In this document: positions 55,857-64,000 of the stretch, piece after piece | How the letters are laid out: each line of letters begins with the position of its first letter | Numbering within the stretch: the first letter of the stretch is position 1 | DNA from: Hermatobates lingyangjiaoensis | Lineage: Eukaryota; Arthropoda; Insecta; Hemiptera; Hermatobatidae | Direction of reading: 5' to 3' | DNA: 64,000 nucleotides | NCBI GenBank assembly: GCA_026182355.1 | Contig: JAPFBL010000381.1 | Span: 216,001-280,000, forward strand | Program-made: the position numbers and the translations under genes | The notes under the pieces: generated by a model | What the model was told of the DNA's origin: nothing | What the model saw: the letters and a program-made list of their open reading frames with translations, nothing else | Databases searched by the model: none

Positions 55857-56059
55857 AAAGTCAGTAAAAAGTTATGCTAAACAACAAACAAGTAAAAATG
55901 TTGAGACACTTTGATAATTCTAGTCGAAAACTTCACTCTGTCTTTGGATGTTTCAAAAATTTTAAAACCTTTGGAATTTTTGAAAGACTATAAATAAACC
56001 TATTTACAGGTTTTGAGATTTTTTGAAGGTTTTGGTCAAGATATTACCTTGAATATAAT

Positions 56060-56500
56060 CAAGGTATATATATCAAGCGAGTGGAAGATCCTACATGTCT
56101 CTGTGGGTGGAGGAGCCCTGAGACAGTCCAGCATGTGATTGAGGAGTGCCCCAGATATGACTATGAAAGGACAAAGGTCGAGGCGATAGTTGGAAAAGAG
56201 GCAAGCGAGCTTTACGAGGTATCGTTCAAACGAAAGGCATACCTCGAGTTCATCCACGAGGTGGGCAGGAAAAAGAGAGCTATTGCAACCCAGCGTTAAA
56301 ATGTTTGGTAGTGAGGTAAATGAGCCACCTTATACCAGGGTTATAACTGCCGTTTTTGTTGTTTTCGCCCCCCCTGGTACAATTACGTGAATTAGTTAAT
56401 TTAATTTTTGGTCTAATGCGCGACGTAGAATCGTGGTTCCCGCCTCCGCGAGGTCCACCTCGGACACCCCAAGGTTTGGGTGGCAAAACTTGGAGGTGAC
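56060..56500 (+). mobile_element. 3' tail of a second non-LTR retrotransposon
   Basis: The frame at 56081-56299 reads EDPTCLCGWRSPETVQHVIE, then ECPRYDYER, with a C-x-C...H-x4-C knuckle, and ends QR-stop; about 200 bases of GC-richer 3' flank follow. It differs from the tail at 43945, so it is a separate lineage (Jockey/R1-like). Confidence 0.72.
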
Positions 56501-56559
56501 AAAAAGGGCAAAACGTTAAATCGTCGGCCTGATTTGATCTTTGGTGTAATGGCTGGAAA

Positions 56560-57200
56560 GCTAAGGTGCACAGCGATCAAAACAGGTCAAGATATTAAAA
56601 ATCGCTTCTTTGCCAACGTTTACGACATATATTTATGTTCTCTCAGGCCTTAAAACATTAATACTTTGATCATAAATATTGCTAATATTAAACACATAAT
56701 ATACCGTCTTACCTCGTTCATTACTGCTGTAGCTCTCGTTCAAACTGAGTCATAACCTTAGCCAGACTGGCTGTGTTAAATTCATACATTTCGTCATTAC
56801 CACAGAGGTTAGTATTGATATAGTATTGAAATACTAACCTCTGTGGTAATGATGATATGCACGCATAAATATTACAACTACATTAGATCTATTGTTTGCT
56901 AATATGCAACAAAAAAAGAGAAACTATGGATTTACGTATTCCAGTCTGGTTTTGTATTATATTGATAAGAATTTCCAGAGATTTAAATTTGTTTCTTATC
57001 AATATAATACAAAACCAGACTGGAATACGTAAATCCATAGTTTCTCTTTTTTTGTTGCATATTAGCAAACAATAGACTTAATGTAGTTGTAATATTTGTG
57101 CTTAAAGTATTAATGTTTTAGCCCTGATGACATAAATATATGTCGAAACGTTGGTGAAGAAGCGTTTTTTAATATTCAGACCAAAACCCTCAAAAAAATC
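56560..57200. mobile_element. Foldback module, family R, with family O insertion
   Basis: Arms GTTTGCTAATATGCAACAAA, AAAAGAGAAACTATGGATTT and complement. The plus motif is at 57121-57156; the minus arm motif near 56610-56650 is damaged (GTAAACG for GAAACG). Between 56690 and 56860 a family O-like piece (ACCGTCTTACCTCGTTCATT) with its own hairpin ACTAACCTCTGTGGTAATGA interrupts the left arm. Confidence 0.8.
57121..57156 (+). ncRNA. Hammerhead-like ribozyme motif, family R
   Basis: GCC, CTGATGA, stem around CATAAATATATG, TC, GAAA, ACGT, T, GGT. Stem I GCC/GGT is present. Stem II is offset relative to the other families. Confidence 0.52.
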
Positions 57201-57269
57201 TCAAAACCTGTGAATAAATAGTGGTCAAGAAACAAACAACATGATGAGTACCTGTTTATATATATGTAA

Positions 57270-57662
57270 ATAAAAAGATTTCACATAAACACGTGAAATA
57301 ACAATTGATGGTCAAAGCACAATTAAAAAATGGGAAAACAAGACTAAGATCTTTCAACCGTAACAAGTGATCTTCGTCAGAGTCAAAAACCCAACTGAAC
57401 ACTAGATGCAGAAAACATCTGGTGAGGGGTTGAGAAGAGTGGGAGGGAAGAATGGTTTTTTAAAAGGGTGAAAGCACAGGAAAGGACTAATGTCCAGAAA
57501 GGGGTGTTTGGGGAAACAAAGGAGTTCAGTAAGAAAGGATAGTTTTTTACTCTCTTTTCTGCATCTAGTGTTTCAGTTGGGTTTTTGACTCTGACGAAGA
57601 CCGCTTGTTACAGTTGAAAGATCTTAGTCTTGTTTTCCCATTTCTTATTGTGGTTTATCATT
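57270..57662. mobile_element. Foldback module, family A, large loop
   Basis: Minus motif 57342-57384 (stem slightly changed) and plus motif 57587-57629. The loop of about 200 bases contains GCATCTAGTGTT and its complement. Confidence 0.83.
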
Positions 57663-57682
57663 TATGTAAATACATATTAATA

Positions 57683-58342
57683 CGCTAGTAACTACGTGTC
57701 ACGCTATGTCATAATAGTGATAATTAAGCATATCTGATTGCTGTAATTAAATTACAGCTTTAAAATCAAAGTCATCGTCATTAGGCATCATTGTATTCTC
57801 TAATTAGCATTTAATATCTATATATAAAGTCCTTAGTTTGTCTGTTTGTTCACCCATTTTCCGTGGAGATAGAGAGCCGAAATTAAATATATATTATTTA
57901 TTACCTGAATAATCTAATAAAAGAAAATTATCACTATATTCCCAAAATTGGAGCCATGGTAGTAAGTGTCTTGCGTGCTCACCGAGACAGTAAAACAAAT
58001 GAATTATATATTTAATATTTGCGTAATATAAAGACTGGTAATAAAGTAAGGTATGGAACCAGAGTAGCCCAGTGGCTTACATGGTAGCCGCTCACAGTAG
58101 CACTAATACGAGTATATATAATATATATATATAAATGTAAGAAAAAAAATTTCAACTATTTCTTCTCTATGAACCTGACGGACAGACAGCTAATGTGATG
58201 TATACAGATGCATTTGCTTAACATTGTACATTAATGTTATTTTCTATTATTTTATAATTTCTAAAGATACTTTGGAATACTATGTATCATCTCCGATTTT
58301 TTTAAAATGTACGCCTCAAAGACGAGAACATTCGCTAGTCCT
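57683..58342 (+). mobile_element. Helitron-like element, decayed, older copy
   Basis: The segment TCTATATATAAAGTCCTTAG, TTTGTCTGTTTGTTC near 57821 resembles the TC start of Helitrons. The 3' end near 58181-58342 shares ATGAACCTGACGGACAGACA, GCTAATG with 59716, and ends CGCTAGT. The sequence from 57683 to 57826 is duplicated at 58350-58500, so it may have been inserted into a related copy. Confidence 0.55.
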
Positions 58343-59881
58343 TTATATTAATACTCTAGTAACTACGTGTGTCACGCTTTGTCATAATATTGATAATTCA
58401 GCATATCTAATTGGTGTAATTAAATTACAGCTTTAAAATCAAAGTCATCGTAATTAGACATCATTGTATTCTCTAATTAGTATTTAATATCTTTATAAAT
58501 AAAAGAATGATTTTGTCTGTACATTGCTTAGAACTGACTCATTTCAAGTTTTCTTTATGTTCCATACATTGGAGAAACCGAATCCACCCTTAGAAAAATT
58601 TCTGTCGGTTTTTCAGTTTGTCGGTTTGTCTGCAAAATTTTGTCACAAGTAAACTCAGCCACCATAAGACATATCAAGCTGAAACTTTTATAGTAGATTT
58701 GTGTAGGTCTAACTTAAAATATAGGCTCTGAATTGATAGCAAATTCAACTTAGAAATGATGTTATGGACGTTTAAAGCAAAAACCTTTGTCACAAGTAAA
58801 CTCTGCTACCATGAGACAGCGAGCTGAAACTTTGACACTAGATTTGTGTATGCCTAACTTAAAATATAGGCTCTAAATAGATTCATAATTCAGTACGGAA
58901 GCAAAGTTATGGGGCTTTAAGCTGTATTTTCTTAACCTCACAGACAAGTTTGTTTTGAAAATACACAGGTGTGGCTAGTAGGTATTGTTTGTTGATTTTA
59001 ATTTCATTTCAGCATATGAATATATTGCGTATTTGACATCTTTGAAAAGGTGTTTCCCAGAGTTGAGGATGTACTATCTATTAAGAATAAATAGTTTTGT
59101 AAACGAGCAATTCTCAACCCTTAATATGAACAGGCAGGAAAAATCTTACGCTAGTTCATACAAGTTCTATATCATACTATGATACCGAGTTCTATATCAT
59201 ACCGAGGAAAGAACTTACAAGTCAGTAAAGAGAGTGATTAGTGATGAAGAAGCAGTTCATTATCTAACTGAATTTCTTGACTCTGAGTTTATTTTTTCTA
59301 GACTGCCTGCTCATGAGTAAAAACTTAAAGTAGGAGCACCAATCTACAATTTAGCTACAATTTAGTAGCAGTAACAAATTTCATGTTACAAACATGAGTG
59401 TCCCAAAACTGTGCAACGGGACACGACTCTGAGTTCGTGCTCTGCACAGATATGCCATAGTGGTGGACATTATGACTGGATGTGGTATTGGGGAGTCTGT
59501 GTGTATACCACACATACCATTGATTGCAAGCCACTATCTGTTTCCGTTGAAACGATTGCAAAGTCCTGTCAGAGTCTATTTCGCAATGACGTTAACTAAG
59601 TCCAAAGGGAAACTTTATCTAACGCAGGAATTCAAGTTAGCGAGACCAAGTTTTTCTCACATGGTCAACTGTAGTTTACTTTCTCAAGAGTCAGAGGTTC
59701 CAACTAATTGTTCTTCCATGAACCTGAAGGACAGACAGCTAATGTAGTGTATACAGAGGCATTTGTTTAACACTGTACTAATAATGGTATTTTCTACTAT
59801 TCTATAATTTCTAATGGCTTTTTGGAATACCAAGTATAATAGAATTTGTGATTCCGTCAAAGACGGGTATGTGTTGCTAGT
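58343..59881 (+). mobile_element. Helitron remnant with helicase C-terminal fragment and 3' hairpin
   Basis: At 59215-59340 a frame reads SVKRVISDEEAVHYLTEFLD, then SRLPAHE and KLKVGAPIYNL. At 59460-59745 it reads VDIMTGCGIGESVCIPHIPL, FAMTLTKSKGK and SFSHMVNC, matching the late helicase motifs of Helitron Rep/helicase (LKVGxPI, FAMTINKSQGQ, FSHGQLYV). Stops and shifts show it is dead. The end has the hairpin CCGTC-AAA-GACGG at 59854-59866, then CTAG at 59877: a classical Helitron 3' terminus. Confidence 0.75.
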
Positions 59882-60840
59882 CTATTTATAAAGTTCATTA
59901 GTTTGTTTGTTCACCGATTTCCTGTGGAGATAGGGACCTGAAATTAAATGTTATTTATTACCTGAATAATGTTAAATAGAAGATAATCATCACTGTATTC
60001 CCAAAATTCGAGCCAGGGTAGCAAGTGTCTTGCGTGCTCGCCGATGACAGTAGTGCAAATGTATTATACATAAATGTAACAAAACATTTTTTTTTAAATT
60101 TAATATTTGAGTGATATAAATACTGGTAATAAAGTAAAGGCATGGAGCCAGGGTAGCCCACTGGTTTGCGTGCTCGCCGATACCACTAGCACAAATATAT
60201 TAAAAATAAATTAAACAAAAAATATTTGAATTTAAAATTTGAATAATATAAACAATGGTAATGAAGTAAAGGCATGGAGCAAGAGTAGCCCAGAGTCTTG
60301 CGTGCTCGCTGGTGACAGTACTGCAAATGTATTATAAATAAATATAACAAATATATAATAAAGTACTAAATTAGAGGTTAAAAATGAATAATTTTAGAAA
60401 CAAACTTGTACACAACTGTCAGATAAAATACGAATGTTTAAGGTAATATTATAAAGGCACATTTTTTTCATTGTTATTTTATGTTGAGTATATAAATTGA
60501 ATATTTCAATTTACGTGTTTTGTTTATTTTAAATATATTTCATTGTGTATATAACTTGAATTAATGTTTTATTTATTTACGTCATAAAATAATTTTTTTT
60601 TTACTTTTAAATGATTATTATTTTGCTAAATATACTTATTGTGTAATATATCTTGAATCATGTTAAGAATACTATATCAAAAGCTTGGGTCATATCTGTT
60701 TCCGTGCCTTAATAACAAGAAACAACTATTAAAATTATCCCTGTCAATCATGTTCAGTGAATTTATTTCAATACCTATTGCTATAATTTTTGAGAGACAC
60801 AATAGGTCACGGGTAGTCTAATATGGCAATATAGCGGGAA
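59882..60840. mobile_element. Repeat-rich stretch, second Helitron-like start
   Basis: Directly after CTAG comes TCTATTTATAAAGTTCATTA, GTTTGTTTGTTCACC, like the 5' start at 57821. Copies of GCCAGGGTAGC, TTGCGTGCTCGCCG, ATGACAGTA recur at about 60013, 60147 and 60278. No gene. Confidence 0.5.
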
Positions 60841-61438
60841 ACCATATACAGTGGAACCTCTACATACGAGATTAATTCGTTCCCGGATCGTGCTCGTATC
60901 TAGAGCGAATTTTTCCCATAAGAAATAACTGAAAACCAATTAATTTGTTCCCGGCCTCCCAAAAGCATTCAAGTTAACCCTAAATAACTATGAACACATC
61001 TTCCTGATTACTAAAAACACATTCAAATAGTGACTGAACATAAAAATACAGTAATAAGATAAATAAGATGATATTAACGAAATAAAATGCGAGTTTATTA
61101 TGAGCACTTCCACTTAAAATTAAAGTTAACTTTATGAAAAACTAAATTTTTTACGGCACTAATTTATTTATGCACTTTTTTTGCTTTTTAACATTACTGT
61201 ATCAGTTTTTACTTTTCTTCGCTTTTTTTTTGCCCTTTTAGCTGGAATCGCAACACTTTCACTTTCTCTTGGTCTTTTGAAGAAAAACTTATCCAAGGAG
61301 GTTTGAACCATCTGGAAATTCTCGTAACTTGGATTTTCTCTCGATATGTAGAGCAAGATTTTTCCTCGAAAGACCTCTCGTATCTCGAGTTTCTCGTAAG
61401 TAGAGTAGCTCGTATGTAGAGGTTCCACTGTATATGGT
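60841..61438. mobile_element. pogo/Tigger-like MITE with perfect 30-bp terminal inverted repeats
   Basis: 60841-60870 and 61409-61438 are perfect inverted repeats (core CAGTGGAACCTCTACATACG), with TA immediately outside CAGTGG on both sides. The size is about 600 bases. It keeps the 3' end of a transposase frame on minus (see the pseudogene entry). Confidence 0.88.
61168..61335 (-). pseudogene. pogo/Tigger transposase C-terminal remnant
   Basis: On minus: ENFQMVQTSLDKFFFKRPRE, then SESVAIPAKRAKKKRRKVKT. QTSLDKFF fits the PCNA-interacting consensus Q-x-x-(L/I/M)-x-x-F-F, and a basic tail follows, as at the C-terminus of pogo/Tigger transposases. The DDE domain is absent, so it is not functional as a transposase. 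Confidence 0.7.
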
Positions 61439-61546
61439 GGGAAGGCTATAATTCCGGATTGGAATGCCAACTTTTATAAAAACAAAATTTTAAAATAAAT
61501 AATATATTTTTATATTTATTTCATTTTTTTTTTTGTTTTGTTTCAG

Positions 61547-61600
61547 GTTATCAAATTTCTGCCTAACTGCAAGCCTGATTATTAACTACAACAAAATAAA
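61547..61600 (+). other. POM121-like: Probable 3'UTR exon with poly(A) signal
   Basis: A strong acceptor (a long T tract, then TTTGTTTCAG|G at 61546) is followed by non-coding sequence with AATAAA at 61595-61600. It would be joined to the donor four bases after the nucleoporin stop. The true 3' end could lie further right, since more AATAAA-like sites follow. This is inferred from splice signals only. Confidence 0.55.
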
Positions 61601-61909
61601 TTATATAAATGTATATATATATATATTAATATTGCTAATTATTATAAAATTTATTATTGAATAATTAAGCTGTGCTTATAATTCCAATTGACTTTATTTT
61701 CTCTTTAATGAGTCATTACAAATTATTAGTGTTGCTTTTAAAATTAAGGATTCTGCAAAGAGAAAATTGTATATTTCAGTTGTGAACAATTGTATTTTTA
61801 AATATTATATTGTTTTGTATTAAAATGTAGTTTGTTAATCCCTTTTTTTTTGAAATGTTTTAATGTATTTGGATGACATTTTGAAATCATTAGTTGTGCA
61901 ATCCGTCAT
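61601..61909. other. Stretch downstream of the probable 3'UTR exon
   Basis: AT-rich and possibly still 3'UTR. No further feature. Confidence 0.4.
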
Positions 61910-62085
61910 TGTGTGGTATTTACTCATTCTGAGGTAAAATGTGTTCACTGGACCAACCCGTCAGTACTACATCCTTGGTGTCTTCCTGATGATGAACACA
62001 AAGTGTTCGAAACGCGTTGAATAAAACTTCATTTGTGTGGAGACTTTTGTTGGTTTATCCATTTTACCTCAGGATGATATTTTGG
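61910..62085 (+). mobile_element. PLE-type module, family J
   Basis: GTGTGGTATTTACTCATTCT, GAGGTAAAATG at the left; TTATCCATTTTACCTCAGGA at the right. The motif is at 61982-62022. A shortened copy with most of one arm missing. Confidence 0.78.
61982..62022 (+). ncRNA. Hammerhead-like ribozyme motif, family J (intact)
   Basis: CTTC, CTGATGA, T, stem GAACAC-AAA-GTGTTC, GAAA, ACGCGT, T, GAAT. Confidence 0.63.
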
Positions 62086-62224
62086 TTTTTGGTTTAGATT
62101 GAGGGGTGGGCAACCTCTGGTACGCGTGCCAAACTTGGCACGCCGATGATTTGTCTCTGGCACGCAAGAGCACATGTTACGCTAAGTACAGACAAAAAAA
62201 AAAACACTTTCCTTGGGGTAAAGC

Positions 62225-62945
62225 TTTCATGCCATGACAGTGTATGTACGTTCTGGTGGTGAAGAGGTTTAAGCTCTACGAAGCTAAAGCAGGACGCTGC
62301 CTAGGACTACACTTTGACACACGCATGATATGGAACCCACACACAAGACTGAAACGAACAGAGACCAACAGACGTTACAAACGCCTTATAAGACTATTAG
62401 ACAGAAAATCAAAACTCACACTAACAAATAGACTCCACATATACAACACAATCTTGAAGCCTTCTTGGGCTTATGCTATAGAACTTTGGGGTTCTGCCAA
62501 ACCTTCAAATATTCGTCCTATACAAGCTATTCAAACAAAAAAATACTTATTCTGAGGTAAAATGGATAAACCAACAAAAGTCTCCACACAAATGAAGTTT
62601 TATTCAACGCGTTTCGAACACTGTGTTCATCATTTGTTGGTTTATCCATTTTACCTCAGAATGAGTAAATACCACACAATTACGGATTGCACAACTAATG
62701 ATTTAAAAGAATACTTAGAAAACTCTCGCATCTCCCATTTTACGTCCCAAATATAATCATTCACAGAGATCTTAAAGTCCCCTTCGTTTTCGACTATGCA
62801 AAAGACCGCTATAAAAAATTCCACAGTAAACTCTCAACCCATCCAAACCCACTTGCTCAAAATCTTTCCCAACTAGTAATCCCCACAAACCTTACAAAGA
62901 AGACTAAAACGGCAATGGCCACGTGACTTTCTGTCGTCATAAAGC
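62225..62945 (+). mobile_element. Jockey-type LINE: reverse transcriptase C-terminal end, interrupted
   Basis: 62244-62545 reads KAGRCLGLHFDTRMIWNPHT, RLIRLLDRKSKLTLTNRLHI, YNTILKPSWAYAIELWGSA, the thumb region of Jockey-clade reverse transcriptases (LGLxLD...W..H, LTL.N.L.IY..ILKP.W.YAI.LWG). After a family J insertion (62556-62695), with AATACTTA on both sides, it resumes; a frame near 62752 reads HRDLKVPFVFDYAKDRYKKF, then HPNPLAQNL, and a second frame reads RRLKRQWPRDFLSS before a stop. Dead copy. Jockey elements are chiefly known from arthropods. Confidence 0.82.
62556..62695 (-). mobile_element. Family J insertion in the Jockey fragment (core truncated)
   Basis: Starts TTCTGAGGTAAAATGG and ends TTTACCTCAGAATGAGTAAA. 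The minus-strand motif has GAAACGCGTTG, but CTGATGA is cut to AAATGATG, joined straight to the other arm. Confidence 0.75.
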
Positions 62946-63329
62946 TTAAACATAGTTACTAAGTGCCACCAATGGGTGTCCACCCCCGATTTCCGTCACA
63001 TAATCAAAAAGCTAAAGGAGTAACCCTGAAATCAAAAATTACTTCTAAATACATGAAATTGTAGTCGAAGTATCAAGAAAAAAAAACGAAGCTAAAGAGA
63101 TCTCAAGAAAAATAAGTTGATCTTGTTGCCATAGTTACCTTTTTTTTTAAAAAAAGTTAAATAATTTTTTTTGTTTTTTTTTATAATAATGTTTTACTGC
63201 ACTGAGTTAATTTATTATTTTTTCGTTTAAAAAGTTCTTAAGAGATACCAAATATCTTCTAAAAAAAAAAAAAAAAATTTGGACTTGGCTGATTTTGGCA
63301 CGCACTGTCAAAAACGTTACCCATCCCTG

Positions 63330-63695
63330 GTGTAGATAATATAGTTAAACTTGAAATTGTTTTTATCACTGAGGTTAGGAGAAATGTTCTCTCTAAGCTG
63401 CGAGCATGCGCAATCGTGAACAAAAAATCTATCCAGTGTATACAAAAATCATCATTGTTCAAAATATGAATGATTTAATGTGAGCAAAATGTTATGTCTG
63501 AAAGGTTTATATGCCTTCCAGAACAAAGCAACACTCTCACAAATAACATCTACACATATATTAAAAAAAAGAAGTATATTTTATTGTTTTTTGCAGCTCA
63601 AAATAAACGTTATACTCGCGAAAGCCGAGAAAAAAAAACAAGTAGATTTTTTCTTTCTTTCTGCTGAACAGTAAAAAAAAAAACAAGTTTATTTT
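63330..63695. other. Stretch without recognised features
   Basis: AT-rich with poly(A) runs. No gene. Confidence 0.45.
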
Positions 63696-63699
63696 ACTC

Positions 63700-63950
63700 A
63701 TTCTGAGGTAAATGGATAAACCAACAAAAGTCTCCACACAAATGAAGTTTTATTCAACGCGTTTCGAACACTTTGTGTTCATCATCAGGAAGACATCAGG
63801 AAACATTCATTCGAACAGTTTGTGTTCGAACACAAAGTGTTCGAAACGTGTTGAATAAAACTTCATTTGTGTGAAGACTTTTGTTGGTTTATCCATTTGA
63901 CCTCAGAATGAGTAAATACCACACAATTACGGATTGCACAACTAATGAAG
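63700..63950. mobile_element. Foldback module, family J
   Basis: The left arm carries an intact minus-strand motif at 63752-63792. The right arm has the palindromic stretch GAACACAAAGTGTTC and GAAACGTGTTG but lost CTGATGA. The right terminus is GAATGAGTAAATACCACACA. Confidence 0.82.
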
Positions 63951-64000
63951 TTTGTTTTAACCTTAGTGTGAGAATCTATAATCCACTATGGACTCTGTTC

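Larger units (their letters stand above)
62100..63329. mobile_element. hAT-type element hosting a Jockey fragment
   Basis: The left end GAGGGGTGGGCAACCTCTGG and the right end CGTTACCCATCCCTG are inverted (GGCACGC-type repeats on both sides). The flanks GTTTAGAT (62092-62099) and GTGTAGAT (63330-63337) are a 7-of-8 target duplication. No hAT transposase is visible; the interior is occupied by a Jockey piece. Confidence 0.75.

Overview
This is AT-rich, intron-dominated, repeat-saturated eukaryotic DNA from an invertebrate. I infer an arthropod, possibly a crustacean or another large-genome group, because Jockey-type LINE, Penelope-like (PLE), Helitron, hAT and pogo/Tigger sequences occur together. 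Nothing in the window fixes the species.

Two host genes are supported, arranged head to head around about 0.7 kb at 22.75-23.42 kb. On the minus strand is the 5' part of a Y-box (cold-shock domain) protein gene. Its first coding exon is at 22672-22750 and its second at 8133-8196; the latter encodes [13 protein letters not shown], the RNP1 half of the cold-shock domain. The rest lies beyond the left edge. Its first intron is 14.5 kb and holds a 6.6-kb 33-bp satellite. On the plus strand is a complete FG nucleoporin gene of POM121/Nup153 type. Twelve coding exons (23444-55250) all join in phase to give 1027 residues, followed by a probable 3'UTR exon at 61547. The large FG exon (46113-47871) carries about 32 FG dipeptides. 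Zinc fingers are absent, and the basic and DP...VLxxL segments favour POM121.

Layout: 0-4.4 kb, a short tandem repeat and a long 85-bp satellite; 5.4-6.35 kb, a polypyrimidine tract; 8.13 kb, Y-box exon 2; 8.7-9.25 kb, a polypurine tract; 9.4-12.5 kb, LINE and PLE-derived modules; 13.0-19.6 kb, the 33-bp satellite in two blocks; 20.8-21.1 kb, a 41-bp repeat; 22.7-23.4 kb, the divergent promoter; 23.4-55.3 kb, nucleoporin exons separated by repeat-filled introns (133-bp array at 25.6 kb, tandem SINE heads at 29.6 kb, PLE endonuclease at 30.3-31.5 kb, 116-bp array at 39.3-42.3 kb, hAT elements at 37.9, 45.3 and 54.1 kb); 55.3-64 kb, PLE foldback, LINE tails, Helitron remnants, a pogo MITE, and a nested hAT/Jockey/PLE stack.

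The most striking system is a set of more than 15 sequence-unrelated families of short modules. Each carries a hammerhead-ribozyme-like core: CTGANGA, one extra base, a stem-loop, then GAAA. The core is followed by a family-specific short, mostly self-complementary stem III (AGATCT, ACGCGT, AGGCCT, ACATGT, ACCGGT, ACGT, AGCT, AATT, ATAT) and often by a complementary stem I. Most sit in head-to-head inverted pairs whose outer ends abut (TA)n. One locus (31.2-31.95 kb) shows the order PLE endonuclease, hammerhead-like motif, PLE N-terminal coding segment, which ties the modules to Penelope-like pLTRs. The very long repeat ORFs in the window are not genes.
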